Origin: an uncultured Collinsella sp.
GTDB lineage: Bacteria; Actinomycetota; Coriobacteriia; Coriobacteriales; Coriobacteriaceae
Assembly (NCBI GenBank): GCA_900761995.1
Contig: CAAFEY010000006.1
Location: forward strand, 1 to 5,453
DNA: 5,453 nucleotides
Direction of reading: 5' to 3'
Below the pieces are notes generated by a model. The model searched no databases. It saw only the letters and a program-made list of their open reading frames with translations, and was not told where the DNA came from. The position numbers and the translations under genes are program-made. Shown one piece after another: positions 1 to 5,453 of the stretch (positions are counted from its first letter, which is position 1; every line of letters starts with the position of its first letter).

Positions 1-1821
1 CTCGTGCCCCATCGAGCCGCGGAAATGGCGATATTTGTCGGTTCCCACGCCCGAAAGATATACGTTTACGTGCGGTTTGTTGCTCACGCGGAATGAAGTC
101 AGCAGCACCACGGCGATAAACGCCACGATAACCACCATCAGGTACATGGCGTCCTTGCCAATAACGTACGGCACGCGGCCAAACACCATGGCCAAGTAAG
201 GCGACACCAGACCGCTCGAGATAACCGGGAACGCCACGCAGCACAGAATCAGCAGCGCGGCGATGGTGTTGAGGGCCATCCATTCGGTCTTATGGACATT
301 GACCTCAACGTTTTGAGCCGTGGGGTCGACGCCCGAAAGCTTGGCAAGCCACTTGCCCCAGAAGAAGAACGTCGCGGCCGAGCCAAAGGCAAGCACCATG
401 ATCATGAGCACGTTGCCGGTCTGCGCGAACGCCACCAGAGCGCCCCACTTGGACACGAGCATGCCAAACGGCGCCACAAACATGCCCATGATGCCCAGCA
501 TCATCAGGCGCGTCAGGTGCGGCATGCGGCTGAACATACCGTCCATGTCCTCGATATTGCGGCTGCCGATATGATGCTCGGCCGTGCCCACGCACAGGAA
601 CAGCAGCGACTTTGCCACCGTATGGAACAGAATCAGGAAGATCGCGGCCCACACGGCCTCGGGCGCGCCGACGCCTAGGCAGGCGCTGATAAGGCCCAAG
701 TTGGAAATGGTGGAGTACGCGAGCACGCGTTTGGCGTTGCTCTGCGAGATGGCCATGAGGGCAGCGAGCAAAAACGTGATGGCACCCACACTCGTGACCA
801 TAAAGCCGGTCACGGGATAGATGGCATAGAGCGGGCTGAGCTTGACCATCAGGAACACGCCGGCTTTGACCATGGTGGACGAGTGCAGCAGGGCGCTCGT
901 GGGCGTGGGGGCAACCATGGCACCCAACAGCCAAGTGTGGAACGGCATCTGTGCGGCCTTGGTGAGTGCGGCGAGCGACAGCAGAACGACCGGCATCACC
1001 AGCAGCGCGGATTGCGCGGTTCCGGCGCCGGAAAGCTCGATCATGCCCGAAATGGTCAGCGACATGCCGTTAACGTGCAAGAACATAAGGCCCACCAAAA
1101 ACGCGATACCGCCCAGCATGTTGAGGATGATCTGGGTGAAGGCGTTCTTGATGGCCTCGGGCGTGCGCGTGTAGCCAATCATGAGGAACGAGCACACGGT
1201 GGTGATTTCCCAGCCACAGAACAGCCACTCAAGGTTGTCGCTTGTCACGATGACGAACATGGCCGAGAGGAACAGGAACATAAGCGCCAGGAACTGCGGG
1301 CGTCGGTCGGGCGCGGTCTGCCCGCGCAGCGCAGCCTCGTGCTCGTCATGGGCCTGGAAGTCCTTCATATAACCCAGGGCGTACACGCAGATAAGGCTGC
1401 CGACAATGCCGACGGCGAGCACCATGATCACACTCATGTAGTCTAGGTAGAGCGGCGTCGCCGTGACGGCTTCGGCCGCAGGCAACGTCATGGTCGCGAA
1501 GGCAATCGAGCCCGCCAGCTGCACCACGCCGAGCACCGTGGTGAGCGTGCTCTTATATTTACGCGCGTTGTACAGGATGACGGCGCACAGGATCACGTCG
1601 ATGACGGAGCTGATGATCGAGAGCACGTGCGAGGTGCCCGGTGCCACCTCGAAGCTCTGCGGGCCCGTGCCAAAAAACATGACGGCAACTACAACCGTCA
1701 CCGCCATAATGATGCCAGAGCCTACAAGCCCTACCGCATCGCGGACGCGGTCACCGCGCGCGAGCAGCATGCCCAGCGCCGGTACCAGCGGAAACAGGGT
1801 AAGGAAATACAGTAGCGTCAT
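1..1821 (-). CDS. NuoL/EchA/HyfB-like proton-translocating membrane subunit of an energy-converting hydrogenase (3' end outside window)
   Basis: This is a polytopic membrane protein of the NuoL/MrpA antiporter-like family, and 607 residues are visible with no stop before the left edge. The family forms the ion-pumping arm of complex I and of group 4 [NiFe] hydrogenases in the cytoplasmic membrane. Conserved features are visible. A Gly-Trp-Glu with the functional Glu lies near residue 205. The LTKAAQMPFHTWL signature, with pump Lys288, is followed by APTPTSALLHSSTMVKAG (His313, Lys319). A further Lys lies near 404, and PFGMLVSKW with Lys458 is in a late helix. The PFGML-SKW form and the tail near 586-604 (VYLSGVGTDKYRHFRGSMG) resemble EchA/Hyf-type subunits more than NuoL itself. 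I estimate 14 or more membrane helices. The ATG at 1821 is preceded by GGGGGAG (1835-1829) at a 7-nt spacing. It is probably the first gene of an operon whose remaining subunits lie beyond position 1. The exact complex (Ech, Hyf or Mrp-like) cannot be settled here. Confidence 0.9.
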   Translation of the reverse strand, partial: MTLLYFLTLFPLVPALGMLLARGDRVRDAVGLVGSGIIMAVTVVVAVMFFGTGPQSFEVAPGTSHVLSIISSVIDVILCAVILYNARKYKSTLTTVLGVVQLAGSIAFATMTLPAAEAVTATPLYLDYMSVIMVLAVGIVGSLICVYALGYMKDFQAHDEHEAALRGQTAPDRRPQFLALMFLFLSAMFVIVTSDNLEWLFCGWEITTVCSFLMIGYTRTPEAIKNAFTQIILNMLGGIAFLVGLMFLHVNGMSLTISGMIELSGAGTAQSALLVMPVVLLSLAALTKAAQMPFHTWLLGAMVAPTPTSALLHSSTMVKAGVFLMVKLSPLYAIYPVTGFMVTSVGAITFLLAALMAISQSNAKRVLAYSTISNLGLISACLGVGAPEAVWAAIFLILFHTVAKSLLFLCVGTAEHHIGSRNIEDMDGMFSRMPHLTRLMMLGIMGMFVAPFGMLVSKWGALVAFAQTGNVLMIMVLAFGSAATFFFWGKWLAKLSGVDPTAQNVEVNVHKTEWMALNTIAALLILCCVAFPVISSGLVSPYLAMVFGRVPYVIGKDAMYLMVVIVAFIAVVLLTSFRVSNKPHVNVYLSGVGTDKYRHFRGSMGHE

Positions 1822-1861
1822 ACCATCACTCCCCCATGCAAAAACGCTGCAATTGTTTAAC

Positions 1862-1867
1862 GTTATA
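1862..1867 (-). promoter_or_regulatory. possible -10 box for the hydrogenase operon
   Basis: Read on the minus strand this is TATAAC, matching five of six bases of the sigma-70 -10 consensus. It would give a leader of about 34 nt before the ATG at 1821. No good -35 box lies 16-18 bp upstream. A TTGACC occurs near 1903-1898, but the spacing is about 30 bp, too long for a normal promoter. The box overlaps a short perfect palindrome, TAACGTTA (1858-1865). This is a weak call that rests on one hexamer and its position. Confidence 0.3.
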
Positions 1868-2070
1868 GCTCAGTTGAGGAGTAGCGGCGGCGGGTTTTCG
1901 GTCAACTGGGGAGTTTTAGGCGTACGGGGTAACGAGTCTGTCCGCTTTGGAGCAGAGAGGCGACGCTCCCCCTATCGCGGCGGCGGGCGCACGGGCCACT
2001 GCGCGCGGTTTATTAACCACTTTGGAGGATGTTCCAGTAGGCTCACGACGGTCCAAAAAGTTGGCGCGGC

Positions 2071-2096
2071 AAGAAAAATGCGCCCCTGTGGGCGCA
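2071..2096 (-). terminator. rho-independent terminator of the double-HTH gene
   Basis: A 7-bp GC-rich stem (2079-2085 with 2090-2096, core GCGCCC/GGGCGC) closes a 4-nt loop. On the minus strand it is followed by TTTTTCTT (2078-2071). The stem begins 12 nt after the stop codon at 2109-2111. It separates the HTH gene from the hydrogenase operon. Confidence 0.85.
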
Positions 2097-2108
2097 CCAT
2101 CCCGTTCG

Positions 2109-2504
2109 CTATTCCGCCTTTTTAACGCGCGGCTTGCGACCGCGCGGCTTATCAACCAGCGCGGACTCACCGCTCTCGCGATACTGGCGGCACCAAGCCT
2201 TGACCGAAGACTCGCTGGGAATCTTGTGCTTGATCATGGCCTCGCGAACCGTTAAGCCGTTTTCCAAGCGGTCCTTGACCACGGCGAGCTTAACTTCGTA
2301 CGAATAGGTGTGATGATGCGAACCGGCGTTGAGAACGGCGTCGGCACCGCCTACGGCATACGCGCGGGCCCACTGACGAGCCGTGGCCTGGGGAATGCCA
2401 AGCTCCGCGGCGAGGGCGCGATGATCGACCCCCTCTTGGAGGATCTCGACGGCGCGCTGCCTAACCTCGGGCGCATGCGTGCGAGTCCTAGTTGCTTCCG
2501 ACAT
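2109..2504 (-). CDS. small double helix-turn-helix protein, IS3 OrfA-like (solo)
   Basis: The 131-residue protein has two homeodomain-like helix-turn-helix units: residues about 12-50 (RQRAVEILQEG, then LAAELGIPQATARQWARAY) and about 68-112 (YEVKLAVVKDRLENG, then KHKIPSESSVKAWCRQYRESG). A His-rich linker (SHHHTYS) joins them and a basic tail follows (KPRGRKPRVKK). This layout is that of the DNA-binding OrfA half of IS3-type transposases and of stand-alone proteins derived from it. No OrfB integrase with a DDE domain follows; a terminator comes only 12 nt after the stop. I start at ATG 2504 because AAGAAG (2518-2513) lies 8 nt upstream. The in-frame GTG at 2513 would add three residues but overlaps this ribosome binding site. 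It probably binds DNA; whether it is a regulator, a domesticated transposase part or an insertion-sequence remnant is open. Confidence 0.8.
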   Translation of the reverse strand: MSEATRTRTHAPEVRQRAVEILQEGVDHRALAAELGIPQATARQWARAYAVGGADAVLNAGSHHHTYSYEVKLAVVKDRLENGLTVREAMIKHKIPSESSVKAWCRQYRESGESALVDKPRGRKPRVKKAE

Positions 2505-2522
2505 ACCTGCCACTTCTTAGCC

Positions 2523-2533
2523 TTAACCGTTAA
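2523..2533. promoter_or_regulatory. possible operator palindrome before the HTH gene
   Basis: TTAAC-C-GTTAA is a perfect 5+1+5 inverted repeat 19 bp upstream of the chosen HTH start. A site in front of a DNA-binding protein gene could serve autoregulation. A similar TTAACGTTA occurs at 1857-1865 in front of the hydrogenase gene. Both are short enough to arise by chance. Confidence 0.25.
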
Positions 2534-2695
2534 TCTGCTTTCTTACGTGCAAGTTAGATAGTAGCATTTTACTGTTTGCTCAAAGCAGTTAATTAAAATA
2601 GACGCGGCGTTATCTGGGCATTTGGCACCAATTTACGACATTTCTTTATCGATTATTTACGCTGGTAGCTGACTCGCAGCCAATCGTCATTCGCC

Positions 2696-2738
2696 TGTCA
2701 ACAAAATTGACACCTCTTTATGCCCTTTGGCATAGAGG
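2696..2738. repeat. inverted repeat with back-to-back TTGACA, plus adjacent bulged hairpin
   Basis: TGTCAA (2696-2701) and TTGACA (2707-2712) are perfect inverted repeats around a 5-nt centre. They therefore present a consensus -35 hexamer on each strand, facing outward. Directly next to this, 2713-2724 pairs with 2729-2738 (CCTC..TATGCC with GGCATAGAGG) around a CTTT loop and a two-T bulge. I find no convincing -10 box at 16-18 bp on either strand, so I call structure rather than promoter. Confidence 0.4.
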
Positions 2739-2837
2739 ATATAGTTATTAACCCCTCCCCCAATAATTTTGAGTAATCGGCAAGGCAGTAGACGTCCTTA
2801 CTCCTCATGATTACCGCGCATTGCCATCCACCGGAGC

Positions 2838-2878
2838 AAAACAAAAAGGGCGGGGCCTGCTGCGCTTGCAGGCCCCGC
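2838..2878 (-). terminator. rho-independent terminator of the flavin reductase gene
   Basis: A perfect 11-bp stem (2850-2860 with 2868-2878, GCGGGGCCTGC and its complement) closes a 7-nt loop. On the minus strand it is followed by TTTTTGTTTT (2847-2838). It lies about 75 nt after the reductase stop codon and is a very strong intrinsic terminator. Confidence 0.9.
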
Positions 2879-2904
2879 ACCGGTTGACACCCGACGGGAC
2901 GCAG

Positions 2905-2940
2905 CCGGGCGAGGCGGATCCGTGCTACCGCCCCGCCTGG
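2905..2940 (-). other. second 3'-UTR hairpin of the flavin reductase transcript
   Basis: A 13-bp arm at 2905-2917 pairs with 2928-2940 across a 10-nt loop, with two imperfect positions. It sits between the stop codon (2954-2956) and the true terminator and has no U-tract. It could protect the 3' end of the transcript or assist termination. The pairing is seen directly; the role is inferred. Confidence 0.5.
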
Positions 2941-2953
2941 CCGCGATGTTCAA

Positions 2954-4984
2954 CTACAGCTCGTTGGCCGCGTGATACGCCGTGCGAATGGCGCTCGCGA
3001 TGTCGGCGGTGCGCTCGCCCGAGCAGTCGCCCACGCAGGTCACGGGCACCGTCACGCCATCCAGGTCAAACGCGTTGGCCTTGGAGCCCACGGCCATCAC
3101 CACGTAATCGCAGGCGATCTTCACCGGCTCCTCGGGGCCGTCCTCGGTGGTGTGCACGGCCTCCACGCCCTCGTCGGTAATGGCGGTCAGGCGGGTCTTA
3201 ACGTGCTGTTCCACGTTGTGGGCGGCGAAGTCGCTCATGATCAGCGGCAGAATGGTCTCGGACTCGCCCGCGGCAATCTTGTCGAGCATCTCGACGATCG
3301 CCACCTCGCGGCCGCGCTGCAGCAGGTACTCGGCAGTCTCGGTGCCCACCAGGCCACCGCCAATGACGGCGACGCGCCCGCTGAGCTCCACCTTGCCGGC
3401 CAGCACGTCCCAGCTCGAGACGACCTTGTCCGAGTCGGCACCCGGAACGGGGATGACCACGTCGTGCGCGCCCACAGCCACAATCGCGGCGTCGGCGGCG
3501 TTGAGATCCTCGGCCGTAGCGGCATGGTTGAGCTCGACCTTCACGCCCAGGCCGGGCAGAATCTTCTCGTAATACTCGACCGAGCGCATAATCTCATCCT
3601 TGCGCGGAGGCGCGGCCGCCAGCACAATCTGGCCGCCCAAGTGATCGCTCGCCTCATAGACGGTCACGTCGTAGCCGCGCTTGGCCGCCACGCGTGCGGC
3701 CTCCAGGCCGGCGATGCCGCCGCCCACCACGGCGATCTTCTTGTCGCCCTCGCCCGGCTTAATGGCGATGGTCGCCTCGTCGCCGTTCTCGGCGTTGAGC
3801 ACGCACGAGATGTACTTGCGGTTTTGAATCGCGTCGACGCAGCCCTTGTTGCAGTTGAGGCACTCGCGGATGGGCTCGCCGGTCGCGGCCTTCAGCGCAA
3901 TGTCGGGGTCGCACATGAGCGAGCGGCCATAGGCGATAATGTCGGCCGCGCCGTCCTCAAGAATCTTCTCGCCGGCCTCGACCGAAACAACACGGCCGAC
4001 GGTTGCCACCGGCACGGAGACCAGGGCCTTGACGCGCTCGGCCACGGGCAGCGTCCAGTTGTAGGGCATGGCACCCATGGGCGGAATGGTGTCGCCCATG
4101 TTGCCGGTGTGGTTGGCCTGCGCGACCTGGATCATGTCGATGCCCGCGCCCTCGAGCAGCTTGGCGAACTCGCAGGCTTCGTCGGGCTGCAGGCCACCCT
4201 TGCCGCGAGGCGTGCCGTCGGGGTTCTCCATGATCACGGGCAGTTTGTACTCCACCATCAGCTGCGGCGCGGCCTCCTTAATGGCGGCGACGACCTCGAG
4301 CGCATAGCGAACGCGGTTCTCGAACGAACCGCCGTACTCGTCGGTACGCTTGTTGAGGATGGCCGAACATAGCGAACCCACCAAGCGGTCGCCGTGGACC
4401 TCGATGGCGTCAATGCCGGCCTGCTGCGCGCGGGCGGCCGAGGCGGCGATGGCCTCTTTGATCTGAGTGAGCTGCTCAACGCTCGCCTCGTTCACAAAGT
4501 GCTGCATGTCGTGGTGCAGCTTGGCGTATGCCTGCTTACGAATCTCGTTGGACTCGGCCATCTTAGCGGCGAAAGTCTCCTCGTCGCCGGCGGCCTTGGC
4601 CTCCTGCGCTGCCTTGGCGGCGGCCATGGAACCCATGACCATGCGGCCGACGCCGGGTACATCGTACTCGGGGTGGAACAGCTGCAGCGCGACCTTGGCG
4701 CCGTGCTTGTGGACGGCGTCGGCCAGCGCCTTAAACGTAGGGATCTGGGCGTCGGTCGCCAGCTTGGGCGTGGGGCTCGCGGTCATAACGGGAGCGACGT
4801 CGCCGATGACGATGTAGCTCACGCCGCCACGGGCCAGGCGCTCGTAAAAAGCCAGGCTGCGCTCGCCAATGGAACCGTCGCGCTCCTCGTAGCCGGTAGT
4901 CAGCGGCGGGAACATAATACGGTTCTTGAGCTCAAGGGGGCCAACCGTAATGGGCTGGAGCAGCTTGGATGCAGGTGTGGTCAT
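2954..4984 (-). CDS. old-yellow-enzyme-type FMN/4Fe-4S/FAD NAD(P)H:flavin oxidoreductase (2,4-dienoyl-CoA reductase/enoate reductase superfamily)
   Basis: This 676-residue enzyme has the full layout of the family that includes FadH, 2-enoate reductase, trimethylamine dehydrogenase and BaiCD/BaiH. Residues about 8-365 form the FMN TIM barrel (LKNRIMFPPLTTGY; HGDRLVGSLCS..LNKRTDEYGGSFENR; GRVVSVEAGEKIL; AYGRSLMCDPD). A Cx2Cx3Cx11C 4Fe-4S site follows (Cys375, 378, 382, 394). Next come an FAD GxGxxG (421-426), an NAD(P)H GxGxxG (542-547), and a C-terminal VGDC motif. It would pass electrons from NAD(P)H through FAD and the cluster to FMN, reducing an activated C=C bond in the cytoplasm. The barrel differs from FadH: no Tyr follows HGDRL where FadH has its catalytic Tyr, and an Ala/Glu-rich helical stretch occupies about residues 115-167. 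The substrate is therefore unknown. ATG 4984 is chosen because AGAGAGGA ends 6 nt upstream; ATG 4990 would directly abut it. It ends at two hairpins and appears monocistronic. Confidence 0.93.
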   Translation of the reverse strand: MTTPASKLLQPITVGPLELKNRIMFPPLTTGYEERDGSIGERSLAFYERLARGGVSYIVIGDVAPVMTASPTPKLATDAQIPTFKALADAVHKHGAKVALQLFHPEYDVPGVGRMVMGSMAAAKAAQEAKAAGDEETFAAKMAESNEIRKQAYAKLHHDMQHFVNEASVEQLTQIKEAIAASAARAQQAGIDAIEVHGDRLVGSLCSAILNKRTDEYGGSFENRVRYALEVVAAIKEAAPQLMVEYKLPVIMENPDGTPRGKGGLQPDEACEFAKLLEGAGIDMIQVAQANHTGNMGDTIPPMGAMPYNWTLPVAERVKALVSVPVATVGRVVSVEAGEKILEDGAADIIAYGRSLMCDPDIALKAATGEPIRECLNCNKGCVDAIQNRKYISCVLNAENGDEATIAIKPGEGDKKIAVVGGGIAGLEAARVAAKRGYDVTVYEASDHLGGQIVLAAAPPRKDEIMRSVEYYEKILPGLGVKVELNHAATAEDLNAADAAIVAVGAHDVVIPVPGADSDKVVSSWDVLAGKVELSGRVAVIGGGLVGTETAEYLLQRGREVAIVEMLDKIAAGESETILPLIMSDFAAHNVEQHVKTRLTAITDEGVEAVHTTEDGPEEPVKIACDYVVMAVGSKANAFDLDGVTVPVTCVGDCSGERTADIASAIRTAYHAANEL

Positions 4985-4990
4985 GGACAT

Positions 4991-4998
4991 TCCTCTCT
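4991..4998 (-). promoter_or_regulatory. ribosome binding site deciding the reductase start
   Basis: On the minus strand this reads AGAGAGGA. It leaves 6 nt before ATG 4984 but no space before ATG 4990, so the downstream ATG is the better start. The two choices differ by only two residues. Confidence 0.7.
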
Positions 4999-5121
4999 GA
5001 TAAGCGCGGCGGCGATGGTACCGCGTAGTTGTCTAGAGGATATTACATGGGGGTACGGGCCCGCAGCTGAAATCGGCGGATAGCAGCCAGCGGCAGGTGG
5101 ATGGGGCGGGGCGGCCCGTCG

Positions 5122-5265
5122 GTTTGTCTCGATCTGTAACAGTTACTCAGCAAAACCGGGTCTTACTGTTACAGATCGAGATAAACGAGAGCGTTCCGTC
5201 GGAAAATCTCGATCTGTAACACCTACAGGCCAAAAACGACCCTAGATGTTACAGATCGAGATTTT
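5122..5265. repeat. four 15-bp motifs in alternating orientation at exact 40-bp intervals (two tandem large hairpins)
   Basis: The motif TCTCGATCTGTAACA occurs at 5127-5141 and 5207-5221. Its exact reverse complement occurs at 5167-5181 and 5247-5261. Each copy begins exactly 40 bp after the previous one, leaving three 25-bp spacers. The pairs fold into two long hairpins. The first has a 22-bp stem (5122-5143 with 5165-5186, one G-T pair) and a 21-nt loop. The second has a 19-bp stem (5203-5221 with 5247-5265) with A4 and T4 at its base. The two loops share an internal CAAAA and about half their bases, which suggests a duplicated unit. This could be a REP/BIME-like intergenic repeat, a bidirectional terminator pair or a cooperative binding array for a regulator. 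It is not CRISPR-like because the orientation alternates. Confidence 0.9.
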
Positions 5266-5312
5266 GTTTGAGAGGCTGAGAATTGGACCGAAAAACACGG
5301 TCCCGGAATAAC

Positions 5313-5342
5313 AAAAAAGCTCGCCGGCTAGGCCGACGAGCT
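5313..5342 (-). terminator. rho-independent terminator of the tRNA-fMet gene
   Basis: An 11-bp stem with one G-U wobble (5318-5328 with 5332-5342) closes a 3-nt loop. On the minus strand it is followed by a run of six T (5318-5313) and then GTTATT. It starts 9 nt after the encoded CCA, so the tRNA is probably the last or only gene of its transcript. Confidence 0.88.
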
Positions 5343-5351
5343 GCAAGTTCT

Positions 5352-5428
5352 TGGTCGCGGGGGCAGGATTTGAACCTACGACCTCCGGGTTATGAGCCCG
5401 GCGAGCTACCAGACTGCTCCACCCCGCA
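5352..5428 (-). tRNA. initiator tRNA-fMet (anticodon CAT)
   Basis: The 77-nt gene folds into a complete cloverleaf with an encoded 3' CCA. The anticodon loop CTCATAA (5396-5390) carries CAT at 5394-5392. Initiator identity rests on three features. Three consecutive G-C pairs close the anticodon loop (stem CCGGG/CCCGG). The D stem has A11-U24 (GAGC/GCTC), which is reversed relative to elongators. The 1-72 position lacks a Watson-Crick pair. That position is U1-G72 here, compared with C1-A72 in E. coli; the discriminator base is A73. The body sequence is otherwise very close to bacterial tRNA-fMet. It would be formylated and used to start translation. The 5' flank in the window is only 25 bp, so its promoter is not visible. 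Confidence 0.97.
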
Positions 5429-5453
5429 ATGTCTGGGCGCCTCATGTGCGCAA

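Larger units (their letters stand above)
2505..2953. other. 449-bp intergenic region, relatively AT-rich, with several dyads and no convincing gene
   Basis: This region lies between the reductase stop and the HTH start. From left to right it holds: TTAAC-C-GTTAA (2523-2533), close to the HTH ribosome binding site; an imperfect AT-rich dyad at 2566-2599 (ATTTTACTG and CAGT/TAAAAT arms); TGTCAA-N5-TTGACA (2696-2712); a bulged hairpin directly adjoining it (2713-2738); and the reductase terminator hairpins (2838-2940). The stretch is clearly richer in A and T than the flanking genes. It may carry the HTH promoter, but no well-spaced -35/-10 pair stands out. A 36-codon minus-strand reading frame starting near 2808 has no recognisable domain and no supporting feature. 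Confidence 0.6.
4985..5351. other. 367-bp intergenic region between tRNA-fMet and the reductase
   Basis: The left third (about 4985-5121) is GC-rich and should hold the reductase promoter. The best -10 candidate on the minus strand is TAATAT (5045-5040), just after a TG, but it has no clear -35 box. The middle (5122-5265) is the phased inverted-repeat array. The right part holds a small 6-bp hairpin (5285-5290 with 5298-5303, loop AAAAACA) and the tRNA terminator. I see no protein-coding gene here. Confidence 0.6.

Noticed and set aside
292..2125. Several plus-strand frames and one minus-strand frame across the hydrogenase gene and its upstream spacer
   Set aside because: They are shadows of the NuoL-like gene, which has all its family motifs in one continuous minus-strand frame. 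They have biased low-complexity composition and no good start signals.
1830..2740. Complete IS3-type insertion sequence around the HTH gene
   Set aside because: No OrfB integrase frame, no convincing paired terminal inverted repeats and no target-site duplication are visible.
2698..2880. 60-codon minus-strand frame in the AT-rich spacer
   Set aside because: It begins inside the reductase terminator hairpin, and the shorter version starting near 2808 has no domain or supporting conservation. It may be a chance frame.
2972..4372. 466-codon plus-strand reading frame opposite the reductase
   Set aside because: It is antisense to a gene with complete cofactor motifs. Its His/Arg/Gly/Ala-rich composition is what high-GC genes produce in the opposite frame, and no domain is recognisable.
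5040..5045. Minus-strand TAATAT as the reductase -10 box
   Set aside because: It matches only four of six consensus bases and has no -35 box at suitable spacing, so it is mentioned in the region note but not called as a promoter.
5127..5261. CRISPR array
   Set aside because: There are only four repeats, of 15 bp, and they alternate in orientation, with no cas gene in the window. True CRISPR repeats are direct and longer.
5242..5445. 67-codon minus-strand reading frame across the tRNA
   Set aside because: Its middle part (AHNPEVVGSNPAPATKN) is the typical false translation of a tRNA gene, and it runs through the tRNA terminator and into the repeat array.

Overview
The window looks like part of the chromosome of a high-GC anaerobe, most likely a member of the Coriobacteriia such as Collinsella. 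This is inferred from the GC-rich codon use, an energy-converting hydrogenase membrane subunit, a large iron-sulfur flavin reductase typical of gut anaerobes, and the intergenic architecture. No taxonomic marker other than one tRNA is present, so the genus is a guess. There is no sign of a plasmid, phage, CRISPR array or complete insertion sequence.

Every gene I can support lies on the minus strand, so transcription runs from the right edge to the left. In that order they are: an initiator tRNA-fMet (5428-5352) with its own intrinsic terminator; a 367-bp spacer with a regular inverted-repeat array, four copies of a 15-bp motif in alternating orientation exactly 40 bp apart; a 676-residue old-yellow-enzyme-type FMN/4Fe-4S/FAD reductase (4984-2954) followed by two strong hairpins, the second with a U-tract; a 449-bp relatively AT-rich spacer with several dyads and no convincing gene; a small protein with two helix-turn-helix domains resembling the OrfA part of IS3-type transposases (2504-2109), with its own terminator; a 287-bp spacer; and the first gene of what is probably an Ech/Hyf-type [NiFe] hydrogenase operon, a NuoL-like proton-pumping subunit starting at 1821 and running off the left edge.

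The genes appear to be separate transcription units rather than one operon, because three of them are followed by a clear rho-independent terminator. The two enzymes both belong to anaerobic redox metabolism. The reductase would use NAD(P)H to reduce an enone-like or enoate-like substrate. The NuoL-like subunit would couple ferredoxin-dependent hydrogen evolution to ion translocation. A direct functional link between them is not shown by the sequence.

The most unusual element is the 40-bp-phased inverted-repeat array at 5122-5265. Secondary points are the altered active-site region of the reductase, the solo transposase-like DNA-binding protein, and the U1-G72 pair in the initiator tRNA.
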